Below are positions 48,569-61,130 of a stretch of DNA of 64,000 bases, in pieces. The stretch spans positions 186,001-250,000 of the forward strand of contig QEYB01000448.1 in NCBI GenBank assembly GCA_017562135.1. Direction: 5' to 3'. The stretch's first letter is position 1. Every line of letters begins with the position of its first letter. The notes below the pieces were generated by a model. That model ran no database searches. It saw only the letters and a list, made by a program, of their open reading frames with translations, and was not told the DNA's origin. This DNA is from Dipylidium caninum. Its lineage: Eukaryota; Platyhelminthes; Cestoda; Cyclophyllidea; Dipylidiidae. Both the position numbers and the translations under genes were made by a program.

Positions 48569-51175
48569 TCACCTGATACACTCTCCGAAGTTGTCACTGT
48601 TCTACAAGCTGAATCAGAATTTAAACCAATTGAGCAAAGAATTTTTATACGACACACTTCTCGAGCCGCTGAAAGGGAACTAAAGAAGTGAAGAGGAACT
48701 AGTCGCATCATGCAATAAGTAAAAGGGGGGATGGAGATCAGACTAACTTGTCCACTTACTTCATGACGCTGAACAGTGATGGAGCCAAAATTGGCTGAAC
48801 TGTAGACGAGGGGTCCTGTAGGTACCCCGTGCTGGATGGTTTGCGTTCTGAAAAGGGTATTAGGGGGGCAAGTGAAGTTCGCGTTAGCAAATTTTGGCGT
48901 AACCGTCTTGATTGAATCCGAAAGGTCGAAAGAAACTCGTGAGGCTTTGATGTCGCGAGATGGACAAATACTCATTTTCTTGGTTTGAGAGCAGACCCGA
49001 TCATCCGCGGACTGAAATTTCTCCTTTAATTCGCACCACAGAGTGAAATACGACATGTTTAAGAATGTGGAGAAAGAAGTTAGGTCACGTTCTAATAAAA
49101 ATATACGACAGTAAATCTAGGTCAAGGTGTTCAGGCAGTGCCATAAATGTTGCTTATTTCCAGCATTCATTCCCCTAGATAGACATTTATGATAAATCGA
49201 ATGGGACTATTTGTAGTACTGCGGAAATGGAAATGAAAAAAAGAAGGTACTTACTGGAAAATCTTGCTTGTAATATCCACTCAGTGATTGAACCTCCTCG
49301 ACGCCACCTAAGGCGAAAATACAAACACTGTTCATTCATCCTTATCCGTCCATAAATTAATCTTAAGAAAAATAGTTATGAGGACAATGAATGATTTAAT
49401 CACCATTCATACAGAGAGTAGGAGTTCTCTCTTCTGTACATCTTGGAGAGGAAAAGTGTTCTCCAAATTCCGGATGTAGAACTGACATAGTTTCCATGTT
49501 GAGCGCGCAGACGCCACGCATAAGAGCTGACTTCATGGTTTGATGGACATGAGCCTGTGATATTTCTGCAAGTGAACATCTCTCCTCTGCAGCTCGAAGT
49601 CTTTCCCGAAGCTACAGAGTGTTAGCAAAGGAAACTGTGAAAGGCTGGCCACGGTGAATTAACCAATGTAAGGGAATAAACCCAGTCCGAATACCGATTC
49701 ATTTATAGCGATAAGTAAGTCTTCTCAATTCACTTTTAAGTGGAAAGGTGATGGCCTTTCTATGTGGTCCGAATTATGATTATTGCAGAGCAGTAGCGGA
49801 TTGCTAAATGGTTTGATATGAAATGAGCAATTATAATTTCGACAAATGGGAATAGAACCAGGACATAGTTTAAACACATAGGGAAAAAAGATTCAATATG
49901 AGGAGAGTGGTTTTGAAAAAGTAAAATCCACCTATACTCTTAGCATGTCCTTGATTAAAGACTGTCGTGACAGCCACGAATGGAATAATAAACTAAGTTA
50001 TCTTCAAGACTTGGGAGAAAAAGGGATTTAGAGAATATGATTAACTCACACTAGCTAACTTGATCTCATAATCTTGCGACTGCTTAACACAAATTTGGCG
50101 GCTTTCTCGAATAAGTCTTTGATAGGCGCGCTGTTTCCAGGACGATTCTAGACTTCTCTTCCACGCCATCCATACACGAAGCATAAGAGTTCTACGTGCG
50201 TGCGTAAAGGCTATCTGGCTACAAAAGTTCTAAAATTACAGACACAGTAAAAGAGAAAGCATACACATTTTTAGGAAAAAAGAAGTGGAAAAGAAAATGA
50301 TTACTGAGGTGCTTTGCAACAAGTAAATGACAATGAACCTCGCGTGATTTCCGTTCTGTCATAACGTCGCAGTCAGCTTTTTTACTAATTCGTATGATTT
50401 CTGACTTCAAGTTCTCGATAACACAATCGCGTTGAGCCAGCAACATTTCGTACTGTTTTGCCAATTCGCGCAAACTCTCCAATTGATAAATAAGTGCGTC
50501 AAAAGAACAATTAGATCTGTTAATGTGTTAGAATTAGCAGTGAAATACTTGGCGAACTCGGTCGTAATTATTTCCGAAATCGCATTGTATATTTCACCTC
50601 GAATAAATTGGTATTCATCCTAAAATTGACAATTTTCAACTCAAATTCAAAACGTGCACAGAAAAATTGAAAAGCAATAAGTTATTTTTGATAGTAAAAA
50701 AGTACTTTATAAAAAGGAGTTTCATGAGCGTCAAAGAGAATAATAAGGTGGCGATCCCTCTTATGATGTAATTTAGAAAATAGTGGAAAAGGTAATAAAA
50801 ATACCATGTGAAAATAAGGTTACTCACTCTTAATCTTATGGAAAGAAGACCAACAATTTCGTGAATAGCATTTCGCATTGAACCAAATGCATCATCTTCA
50901 AATAACATATTTATCTTGTTGAGGACTTGCGCAACTGCCTTTTCTGTATCACGCTTGCTTTGTGATTGAAGTTCTTAATGGAAAATGAGCTATTAGTACA
51001 CTAACCGGTAGCCAAATTAACAACTCTGTTTAAATTAATCTCGTTTTGAGGACATAAACATGACAAATTCCCGGATAATCCCAGGGTCAGGTTGCTCGAC
51101 CTTTGTAGACGGGAGCGATCCGTCGGACTTCTCTTCATTGTCCAAAATTTTTGAAGTATTCGTACTCAGGTACAT
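48569..51175 (-). CDS. POC5: POC5-like centriolar protein (multi-exon; N-terminus uncertain)
   Basis: Centrin-binding protein of the distal centriole. Minus exons: about 51060-51175 (first, 3' edge uncertain), 50828-50973, 50549-50619, 50339-50516, 50052-50218, 49404-49611, 49255-49307, 48760-49011 and a tentative last exon 48569-48601. Family matches: EFVMFMSSK (like human EEFTQLKL); a coiled coil LESLRELAKQYEMLLAQRD...VIENLKSEI; a centrin-binding Trp repeat RVWMAWKRSLESSWKQRAYQ; RQICVKQSQDYEIKLA; and the hallmark ALMRGVCALNMETMSVLH (human KAFMRGVCALNMEAMTIF). The C-terminal tail is Ser/Thr-rich and diverged. A block of about 70 residues (50,549-50,973) between the N-terminal motif and the coiled coil has no human counterpart that I recall. 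The intron at 50517-50548 is 32 nt. PSMD6 diverges 1.1 kb upstream. Confidence 0.82.
50517..50548 (-). other. 32-nt intron of POC5-like gene
   Basis: The minus-strand sequence begins gtatttcact and ends cattaacag. Splicing it out joins TTEFAK to SNCSFDALIYQLESLREL in frame. The unspliced frame loses the coiled coil. Confidence 0.7.
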
Positions 51176-52264
51176 CTAACATAAATATTAAAGTTAATGC
51201 AAGGTGAAAATAAATACTAATGACCCACAGTAAGACCATTATACAAATTAGACCCAGCAAAAGAGCTGCTACGTAACTAATTTGGAGTTAAAAAGGGTTT
51301 GATAAGAAAGGTAATAGAAAAGAGGCATGGAAAGTAATAAAAGTGGCTTAAAATGCCAGTATAGTAGACGATCACCATTGGATAAAGTGATACAATGCTG
51401 CTGGAATATGCAAAACATAAAAGGGTAAAAACAATATCTTGGATATGAAAAAAAGTACCTATGAATGTTTATGTTTACAAAAACTGATTTAAAGAGTGAA
51501 CAACGCTAAGACGCATTTAAACATTTGTCATAGTTACCTGGAATTCTACCCCTCTCATCTGACAATGACCAAGACAGTTTAATGTATGTATTTAAAATAA
51601 TAGAACAAGTGTTAAAAGAAAAAAGCCGGTTTGATTAATATATATTTGGAAAGAGGAGACGAGTTATTAAACCGAAATTGGGTATCGTAGGAGCTTCCTT
51701 GGACCGCGATGTTTTACCTGAAAAATCTTTGGCCCTGCCCAACCACGAATTTTACCTTTTAAATGGATACTGTACGGAAAATGCGAAAATAAGACATCAT
51801 TTATCAGAAAAAATTAAACCAGTTTTGACAGGAGAATTTGTGTGAGGAGTACGTCTGGCCAAAGGCATGTACCCTAGTCTCGGTGATAGCAGATGGGCTT
51901 TTCTTGAGAGCAAGTGGCTCTACATGGCGGAAATTACCTAATATTTATTTAGAGATTTAAATTTCCACCCCCATAATAACTTCATTTCTTAGGCTTTGCG
52001 GCCATCGTGCTCTTCTGTATGACTCTTTACATATTCTCTCACGCTCAAAATCCCGCCAGGCACGTATTATTTTGTGACGGCGATGTTTTTCCCGCAAATT
52101 GAAAGTGACAAATGCGCTCTTATCCTTTTTTCAAAGATAAATTTCGTTTCATAAAGGGATATTTTAGACCTCACTAATTCTTTTAGGCTCCACTTGCAGA
52201 TTAATCTCTTTCTTTTAATTGTTGACCGCTCGTTCGCGTTATTGAATCCTTTTGGATAGTCACA
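51176..52264. other. Divergent intergenic region POC5-like / PSMD6
   Basis: 1.1 kb of AT-rich DNA separating head-to-head genes. It may hold upstream POC5 exons and a shared promoter; no exon could be confirmed. Confidence 0.4.
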
Positions 52265-55200
52265 ATGCCCGTTGAGCTGTTTGAGGAGGAGGGTCTTGAA
52301 AAGATTCCGGACCTTCGCCTCTCGCAATGGCTTTACCAAGCGAGCTTAAGCCGCATTTTTGCCTCTCCGAAACCGTTGCTGATTAACTCAATAATGGATG
52401 TCGTTAAGGCTGAAAGTGGGTTTCTCTGCTCTATTTTACCTGATATCAAACCCTTTTAAGTACTTAGGATATGGTAAATACCACTTTGCTTATAGCTCCA
52501 ACTGTCATTACAAGTTTTTTGTTTAGGTAGCTACGCATTAATTCCCTGTTAGTCTGGGAGAGTTCCTTTCTACGTAGTGTATTTCGTTTCTAGTGTACAC
52601 CCTTTTCCCATATATTCCATGCTTTCCGGTGTTTTATTTTAACAGAGTACTTGCAGCAGGACAGCTCGGGCTTTTATTTTTTTAGGTCGGTGCATTATAC
52701 GCCTTACTCACCATCGACCATCGCGCTCATATTTGTTCTCTATCTCCAAACACTTTCATTGTCATTTTAATCACCAGTTCCATTCGATTGATAGTTATTG
52801 ATTTCCAATTTATTGTTTTTTACGTTGTAGATATGACTCCTTTTTACAAGTTCGTTTGTAAACAGCTCCATCTTATAGAAGATCAACGACTCATCGCTGA
52901 AATGCAGAAAGCAAACGAAGAAAAACTCAAGGAGCTGGATGAAAACATCAAGAAAACTGAGGAGTCTGACGGCGAGACAGAGATTCGTGAAGCGATGATT
53001 GCCAAAGCTCACTATCTTAGTAAAATAGGCAATAAAGCCGATGCTCTGGCTCAGTTTCGTGCCATTCTTGATAAAACTGTGCTGCCGGGTTGTCGTCTCG
53101 ACATAACTTTTCACCTCATTCGCATGGGATTTTTTTATAATGATCGGGACCTTATTACTACTAACATAGAGAAGGCGAACAGTCTCATCGAAGAAGGAGG
53201 TGACTGGGATCGACGAAACCGCTTAAAGGTTTACCGTGGTCTCCACAGTCTTTCAATTCGTGATTTCGACGCTTCTGCTAAACACTTCTTGGACGCGGTC
53301 GCTACTTTCACGAGTTACGAATTAATGGATTATAAGAGTTTCATAATCTATACTGTCCTTACTTCGATGATATCTCTCAAACGGCAAGATCTACGCGCAA
53401 AGGTATGCTCTCTCAATGAGGAATTTTTTGCAAATACGCATTGAATTTGTCTCTCAACTAGAAGTTATTCTTTAACTAGGTTTCTAATTTTTTACTTGCA
53501 TTTTTAACGACCCCCAGGGCGATGTTACTTAATTACATTTGTTACTTCTCTAAGTTAGTTTAATTGAGTTCAACGATCTTTCGACACATCTAGGGTTATC
53601 TGTGATTGTCAGCTCATTGTGTATCACTATTCTCGCATTTTCGCGAATGCTTTCTTGAAATTCTGTCCCAGAATATTTGACACTCCAGTGGGTTTTTACA
53701 AGAGTTAACTTTTATTATAACTTTCTGTTGAGCATTGTTAAGATTGATTGCGTGTGTTTTCTCAACTGTTTTAGACTTCCAACACATATTCGATATAATA
53801 AACTATTAGTGTCACCCCTAACCCGACGAATACTATTAAATAACCTTCTACTATAACTCTTTAAGTAGAAAATATCGCTTTTTAGGTGATTATGGGCTCG
53901 GAAATACAAGAGGTCTTGCACAGCCTCCCGGCTGTAAAGGAATATCTAATGTCTCTCTTCGAATGTCGATATGAAGAGTTTTTCCTGTACTTGGGTAAGT
54001 TTCCTTGTCATTAGCTATAGTAAAGTCATTTTGAGTCGTATTGATATTATATGTATCATAGGCGAAAAGATATAGTTGGGGTTTGATTAGGGTCTGGAAT
54101 TCTTGTTCGATAATATGAAGAAAACGGGGTAACCATTTGAATTTCGTTACAAATTTCTTCTTGTTTAATGGAAAATTTACTCAGTGACGAATAATTCTAG
54201 CACGAGAAATCGCCTACGTCATCAGTCGTTTTCAGTCCATCTGTTGCGGATTTTGCAGGGGAGTACGTCATTAGGACCCAACCCATCGACATTATCATGA
54301 GCATCTGGCGCCAGAAGCATTTTATGCTTGTATGTTTTATTTATAGCTTGTCCTGAATTAAATGCACAACAATGCGGTCATTTTGTTATGCATCTGAGAC
54401 ATTACATGTTACTTCATTTTAGAAGTTGCCTAATTATTTGTTATCTCTATCGACAACAAATTTAAACCAATATTTCCCTCCACAAAAATGATTCGGGAAA
54501 TAATAATTACCAACTTGCTAATTGTCTTACCATTTGTAATATCGATAGAGTATCTCATCTTTGCTAATACCCACCCCAGAATCATGTCGATTTGTCCTTT
54601 TTTTCTCGTCGTATAACAGCATTGCTTCGATTAGGGTTATTCCTTTTGGATGTAGTTGTGAGAGTTGTTAGACAAGCTTCCATTCTTTCTTTTACAGGTA
54701 CGGTTCGAAGCATCGTTTATATGGCTAAACTATTGCCATGCTAGTGATAGTTGAGTCTAATGTCCTTGAATACACCTACCTTACTTTATTTTTCCTTTAA
54801 AATTTGAAATGGAAACATTTAATGTGTTGAAGTCGATCGCTTCTGTATCTCCAACTTGTAGCTTATTGCTTGAAAGAAGTTATTGTTGTTGCGCTCCGTT
54901 ACCGTCCCTTGTCCTGTAGACCGGTTTATGCTTAGCTGAAATTCGTACTTTATCTCTTCTCGGCTAGATACATTTTTCTTCCTCTCAGTTTATTCCTTCC
55001 TCCCTGAGCTAAGAACAATTGAGTTGGCTGAAGTGTTCCCTTAAGTCATGTAGGCACTTTATAGGAGATATCTATCCGTTCGTAATTTTTTTCCGTGTCT
55101 TAGTAGAAGGGGTCTTTCAGACCCTAGTATTAGTGATGGTGCTTGTTGTGAATTATCCCAATGATAGTAGGAAGTGGTAGAATAAGGTGTGTGCAGTACT

Positions 55201-57333
55201 TCCGGATACAAGAGTTACGTTTTTCTTAGATTGATCTGCGTTGTTACTGGCAGTCACTAAGATGTTTGTCGACTGCCCAGTTTGCATCTCCCTGCGTGTG
55301 CTGAATGTTTCATAAAAAGTCCGAATAAAATTAACTCTAGTATATCGCGAGTCAAACTTTTTGGTATTCTTCGTGGTAGTAATTTCAGTTCACCGAGGTG
55401 ACTTACATAAGTTGTTATTATTTTGTTGGGGTCGGTAGGCGTATTAGATTTCGTCCTACTTTCGCATATTCAATAGTCTATTAAGTAGCCATTTCGTTAC
55501 GATACAAATCCTTCTAACATACTTTTCAGATCTTTTTCTCCACCGTATGTAACCTCAAGGAATAGCAAAACAGATTGCAGCTAAGCATAGTAGATTGTCG
55601 AAACACTCGTTTTAACGCACTTTGAGACGAAAACGTACTAATAAGTCTTCTTCTACTCCACGGTATACTCGTCTTCGGCCTAAACTGATGAAGATGTAGA
55701 ACGTACCATAAGTTGAGGCGATGATCCTGGAAATTTGTGTCTCAGTGGGCCCACTTCTCACCGTTGTGCCCATAGCAGGGAGACAGAAGTTATTCACAAA
55801 GTCCATGAAAAATACAACACCGAAAAATATGATCATCATTACGCCGTCGAGCATAAATGCCTTCTCCAACTCCACAATCACCATATGCAGCACGTTCCCC
55901 GCCGTATTGCTTTCGTCTTCATCGCCACTGTTTTCGTCATTTAAGTTTTTGCCTAGCGTTATTATTGTACTCCTGTAAAGATACACAATTCCACACGCGG
56001 GTAGGAAGTAGAGATAGACGAAGGTGAACAGATGTGTCAAGTGTCCGATTACTAACAATGTGCGTCCAACTTGGTCCTTGTTGCTCATCGTCATACATAC
56101 CTGATTTTCTTGTACGTCTAGTTGTATCAAGTCTCGGAGTACTGGTATTACGCAAACCATGAGTACTCCCGTGGTGATGGTCAGGATAAGCTTTCTGAGG
56201 GGTAGCGGACTTGTGGTGAAGGGATAGAGGAGTTTTATATAATTAAATATTGCAACAATCAAATTGGTTATTGCGCGAATTCCTAAACACATGTCAACAG
56301 CTCCTCCACTGGTGAAGAAACAGAAAAGGTGCAGGTAACTGGTGTCGGGAATGAGAAAAAAGTAGCCCATATTACACAGTATGAGAGTTAATTCACACGT
56401 AAGGTCAACGGAGGTCTGAAGAAGAGCTATGAGGAAGGGTATACGTGTTCGATTGTTGTCGCCTATCCGCCTTCGAAAGTGGTCCACGCAGTAGGCGTTG
56501 AGAAATAGGCTCGGTAATGTCAACACAATTGCTCCAACAGCTACAGTTTTATTCGTCTCGTTATCCATTACCCCAGTCTGTATAAAATGGCGACAAGTTT
56601 AAATTGCCTCTGGTCATCGATTTTCCTACCGTCTACTTTCTGTTCTCCAAGATATGTTTATTTATTTTTTTTTTCTTTAAATTTTAGCCGGCGTAGAGCA
56701 GTTTATGCTCTCAGATCGGTATTTGGGAGCCCACGCACGCTACTATGTGCGGGAGATGCGGATTCGTGCCTATACCCAACACCTCGACTCCTACAGCAGT
56801 CTCAGCCTGGAGAGTATGGCTGCCACCTTCGGCGTGACCATGAGTTTCCTCGATGCTGAACTCTCCCGCTTCATAGCCAATGGCCGGATTGCCTGTAAAA
56901 TCGACAAAGTCACGGGCATTGTGGAGACTACGCGTCCGGACAATGTCAACTCGCAGTATCAGGTGAGGGGAATGATGTTGTCGCCTTCCCTCTCTTCCTA
57001 CCCTCCCACCACGAGGCCCTCAATCACTCGGGTAGATTTCCTTGTGTAATTCAAATCAGCCGTGTCCAAAAGAGGGCTCTTGCGGGAATGAATACTCGAA
57101 ATTCCATCGAAGTAGAGTACATTGTTCCAGTATTTCTCCATCCCCGAGTACATAATTCACTATGGGCTAGTGGTGGTGTATATTAACTTCGGAAGCGGTC
57201 ATTTTCCGGATATACTTCCTTTTAATAGTCCTAAATATGTTTTCTTTTTGTTCGTTTTCTTCAGGCAATGATAAAACACGGTGATGTTCTGCTCAATCGC
57301 ATCCAGAAACTCAGTCAGGTTATTAACATATAA
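52265..57333 (+). CDS. PSMD6: 26S proteasome non-ATPase regulatory subunit 6 (PSMD6/Rpn7), 5 exons
   Basis: Lid subunit of the 19S regulatory particle that degrades ubiquitinated proteins. Exons 52265-52415, 52831-53402, 53886-53994, 56688-56962 and 57265-57333 join in matching phase to 391 residues (human 389). Landmarks: [16 protein letters not shown] at the N-terminus; [83 protein letters not shown]; the PCI-domain stretch [20 protein letters not shown]; and the C-terminal helix [16 protein letters not shown]. All are near-identical to animal Rpn7. The third intron (53995-56687, 2.7 kb) contains a complete GPCR gene on the opposite strand. AATAAA lies at 57,385-57,390. Confidence 0.97.
55612..56568 (-). 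CDS. Single-exon 7TM rhodopsin-like GPCR, divergent orphan
   Basis: Intronless frame of 318 residues with seven hydrophobic helices: about residues 9-29, 42-66, 80-115, 128-147, 167-200, 232-260 and 281-300. It has an N-glycosylation-type NKT near the N-terminus. A Cys at the top of TM3 (LHLFCFF) and one in the second extracellular loop (NQVCMTM) could form the conserved disulphide. The TM3 DRY position reads FNY and the TM7 NPxxY region is changed to something like STYGTFY, so it is a divergent member. The third cytoplasmic loop is acidic ([12 protein letters not shown]). It resembles intronless flatworm-specific orphan receptors; no ligand can be proposed. It is nested antisense in intron 3 of PSMD6. 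The start is the first ATG, 8 residues before TM1. Confidence 0.82.
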   Translation of the reverse strand: MDNETNKTVAVGAIVLTLPSLFLNAYCVDHFRRRIGDNNRTRIPFLIALLQTSVDLTCELTLILCNMGYFFLIPDTSYLHLFCFFTSGGAVDMCLGIRAITNLIVAIFNYIKLLYPFTTSPLPLRKLILTITTGVLMVCVIPVLRDLIQLDVQENQVCMTMSNKDQVGRTLLVIGHLTHLFTFVYLYFLPACGIVYLYRSTIITLGKNLNDENSGDEDESNTAGNVLHMVIVELEKAFMLDGVMMIIFFGVVFFMDFVNNFCLPAMGTTVRSGPTETQISRIIASTYGTFYIFISLGRRRVYRGVEEDLLVRFRLKVR

Positions 57334-57384
57334 GGTGGTAATTGAGAGCTCCTCTCCACTTCACTTGTTCAATGTCATTGGTAA

Positions 57385-57390
57385 AATAAA
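57385..57390 (+). terminator. Polyadenylation signal of PSMD6
   Basis: AATAAA 52 nt after the PSMD6 stop. Confidence 0.5.
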
Positions 57391-58230
57391 TAATTTACAC
57401 AGATTTGTGTTGGATTATTGTTTGCCGCTTTTCGGAGAAAGTTACTCGTGCTATTTTAACGGTAAAAGAGATAAGTCCTGACAGTCACCTTATGGCCACT
57501 TTGTGAATTTCTACCACTTAGAAGGGCGAAATAAATTATGATTGCAAAGCATTAATTTCTCCCCTCTTCATCGCATCAAATGGGCTCTTAACTTTGTATA
57601 GGGATTCACTTCTCTCACTTCACCTCCTCATTTTTGCGCTACCGATACACTGCTAATGGGTCTTTCGCCAGTGATCTTCGTGACTGGAATAAACTAATTT
57701 TGGAGGTCGTAGTGCCAGTGACCAAAGGAACTCGAGAAAGGTCTATCACACTGACATACTTTAGGCAGTTGTGATTTTTGTTATCGTGTTACGCGGGACT
57801 CAAGATCGAGTCCGTCCTGGCTTAAACCTCGCTATCGGGTGCGTAGTTTCATGGTCATTTTACCCCTTAGACATTATTACTGCAGTTTTTGGCAGGCCTC
57901 GCCTTGCGGCTGGATTTAATGAGGCTCTTTTCTGTTCACTGATGTGCACATGCCCCTAATTGGCGAGCAAAGATCTTTGATCTCTCCTCTCCCTGAAATG
58001 CCTCTGTGCCTCCCCTCCTCCGCCTTCTCTCTCTCTCTCTCTCCCCTTTTCGTAGTTTTATGCGCAGATGAAAGGCACTGGCTCGGTTAATTAGAAATCT
58101 GCGCACATTTACAGCGCCAAGCAATAACAGTGTAGCAAAATTAGGCTTGCTGGCATCTTGTAGGGAAATTTACAGGGCTTAGGAGGACGAGCGCGAATTT
58201 AACAGCTCATTTCGTGCGCCTTATGTGAGG
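57391..58230. other. Non-coding stretch
   Basis: No gene seen. A (CT)n tract occurs at 58,027-58,044, just before repeat copy R6. Confidence 0.45.
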
Positions 58231-59103
58231 TTGGAAGCTATGAAATGGGTGTTTTGGTTTAGTTTGTGTTCAAATGTGACTGCGAGAGGCACATTGTAAT
58301 GTGCGCTCGATGTTTTCATAAGTGTTGAAGGTATTCTTCTTAATCACTTTGTAATTTTTTCGTGTTTGTTTTGCACTTTTACCTTACTTTCCGCCGAAAC
58401 CAGGTGAAAGCAAAATCCCATTTACTTCTGCTTTTTTTGTACGAGTTCAAATAAAATCGTGGCGCAGCTCGACAGGCCTCGAGAAACGTTAACGAGGCAT
58501 TCGGAGTTGCATTCACTACTAATGAAAAACTGCTCGATGTTGGTTCTAAAACTCCTTCTGGCAATTTGAGTATCGTCAGTGAACCTCGCATCGAGGGAGA
58601 CCAACACAGGCCTATTTTGATGGCGGGGAGGAGGAGGAGGAGGAAGAGGAATCGAGGACGACGACTGTGGAATCCGATCCACACACACACACAGAGAGAA
58701 TCATTCGTGAACTTGGGCCTAAACTAAAGAGGAATTGGCCATCCCTACGACCCTGTTAAAACAAAATCTGCGTAAAATAAATGATAAAGAAACAAAGTGG
58801 GCCTCACGTGTGCCGGCCGTACGAACGAACTGACGCAACTGTGGATGCTCGGTCGTTATCCCTCCGCCCAATTAACGCCTTTTCGTAAGTACTAATTATT
58901 TTTAAAAGAAAAAAGACGATAACTAGAATGATATTATAGATATTATAGACAGCTTTGGATGGTTTATTAACTTGAGAAATGGATAAGTTTTGCAGAGAGG
59001 TCGGCAGAATGTCGTAGATGCCAGTGGAAGTTATTTCGATTGAAATAATAAAAAACATTACGGTTTTCGATTTTTTACTTGTATCTAACACCCGTTTGAA
59101 CGC
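58231..59103 (-). repeat. Inverted-end dispersed repeat, copy R6
   Basis: Minus-oriented copy. The right end reads ttggaagctatgaaatgggt at 58,231 and the left end acacccgtttgaa near 59,090. The core near 58,450-58,780 contains the gaggaggaggagg tract and ctcgacaggcctcgagaaac. The left part near 58,990-59,050 contains a block matching ggcatctacgacattctgcc. Confidence 0.6.
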
Positions 59104-60194
59104 ATCGACAGGCCACATTGCAATGCCTTCTCCAACTCCTTTTTTCCAACCTCCGATTTTTCGATCTATTTACTGCTTTTAGATTGCTGCCTGGCAGTTA
59201 AAGAGGTGTACACACAATTTTGTTCACACAAAAAGGCACATTTGTTGGTGTAACCAACGTCAACAGCTCAGACTTGAGTGGTGGGCGCGAGTGGTCCCCG
59301 GCGCAACTTTGGCCTGCAAGTCGGCGATTTTTCTCTGTAGCCCCTGGGCAAGCAGTAATGAGGCAAGATTGATGGCACCAAGTGCGTGCTACTACTTCGA
59401 CTACTGCCTGGATCGCCTCTCGCACATCGGACTGTCCGCCCCTCTGTCGTGTGTCCCACTTTCACCTCTTATTTTTGGCATCGCTAGTTCAACAACCACG
59501 AGGCTTCATGCGCATCGTCTGTCTACACCCGATAGTTGGTAATTAACTGAAGAAGGATTGTGATCTTTCGGAGAGGAGGTGGGCTGCCCCACCCGGTTCG
59601 TGCAACTTTATACGCTCGTTGATGGTGAATAAGTCAAGAATTGCACTAGATGAGGAGGACTTTCTCGTATCCAGAGGAAACTGGGTCATTTTGAAGAGGT
59701 TTCGCTCTTTTTTTCTCCCTCTCTCTCTCTCCTAAATAATATTGTCAAGTAGCAAAAAGTTCAACTCCCGTAGTGTATACCCAAATGAGGATTCACTGAA
59801 TCGCGTGACTAAGTTGAATTTATTGTGATTCGCACAGTCGTTAATCCCTTTTGTGTGTGTGTGTGTGTGTGTAGAAAGAACAAAGGCAATGATTTAAATT
59901 AATGACGAAGCACAAAACTTTGCCTCCACTTTAATTGATATTTTACGAGGTAAAAATTGGTGAGAAACTACTAACCCGCTTTTCCCCTTTGTGGTGTTTC
60001 TTTGTTTTTTCTTGCATTTATCCGAGGCCTTTTGGCGGTAGAAGTTGCATTTCCTCACTGACAACTTAACCGGGTCTACACTTTGCCTCGCTTTTGCCCC
60101 TTCTCCACGCTCCCTCGCCTCCTTTCCTGCCTGTCTGTAAAGTACAATGGACTATTTTTAGTTTATAAATTTCACTCGAGTAAGAAGTACTCTA
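59104..60194. other. Non-coding stretch between repeat copies R6 and R7
   Basis: No exon recognised. (CT)n at 59,718-59,732 and (GT)n at 59,853-59,872. Confidence 0.45.
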
Positions 60195-61130
60195 GGCTGG
60201 AAACCATGAAATGGGCCTTGCATATTAGAAAACAAAAGTGCACTTTTTCCCCCTATTTCTTCTATTCAATTGAAACGACTGTCAATTGCCAACGATAGGA
60301 CCAGTCATGTGCGCCTTTTTGGGAAAAAAATTTTCGTTTTTAGAGTTAATGAATGATTCAAGGTTTTTTTGCAGTAGTATCACTTTAGTTCTCTTGAAAA
60401 AAAAGTATATCGTAATTACAAATGGCGTACGGATCGGTCGGAGAAATGTCGGGTGATGGAATATGGAGGATGTGGCAAAATGTCAAATTGTGGAGAAGTT
60501 ATTAGCTTTGTCACGTGAACTTGCGAAGTCATACAAGAAAAGTAGAAACAAATCGCACTTTGTTTCCATCTTATTTCGGAGAAAAATTGAAACAAAACAG
60601 TGATGATAATGAAATAGTGGGTGAATATGAGGATGAGGTAAAATGTCACCTGCAGTTGCGTTATTTCGTCCGACTGGCACACATGAGTCCAATGTCCTTT
60701 CTTTATCATTTATTGTACGCAGATTTTGTTTTAACACAGTCCAATTGGCTGATTAGTTCCTAGTTCCGATTAAATTTCACGAATATTTGCTCTGGCGGCC
60801 GGTTTTCACCGTCGTCGTTCTTGATTTCTCCTCGTTGTCAACATGGGTCGGTGGTCTTCCTCAAATTGCCAGAACACCGAGCACTTTTTTGCCTTAGCAG
60901 TGAATCCATCTTCGAATGCCTCAGCGTCTCTCGAAGCCTGTTGAGCTGCGCTACGATTCATTTTGAACGCTTACAAGAAAAGTTGATGTTAATCGCGTTT
61001 TGTTGCTATCTGGTTTCGGGGAAGCATAAAATGAAGAAAAGGGATGCAAACAAACAAATTAAATGAAATGCGTAAAAATAACTAGCGCACGTTCCAGTGT
61101 CTCCTCACGTCTGTTTCAAAGTTTCCGAAC
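60195..61130 (+). repeat. Inverted-end dispersed repeat, copy R7
   Basis: Begins ggctggaaaccatgaaatgg and ends tttcaaagtttccgaac. Left part (gaaacgactgtcaattgcc, ttagagttaatgaatgattc) and core (tgtacgcagattttgtttta, tgttgagctgcgctacgatt) are both present. It is one of the more complete standard-length copies. Confidence 0.65.
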
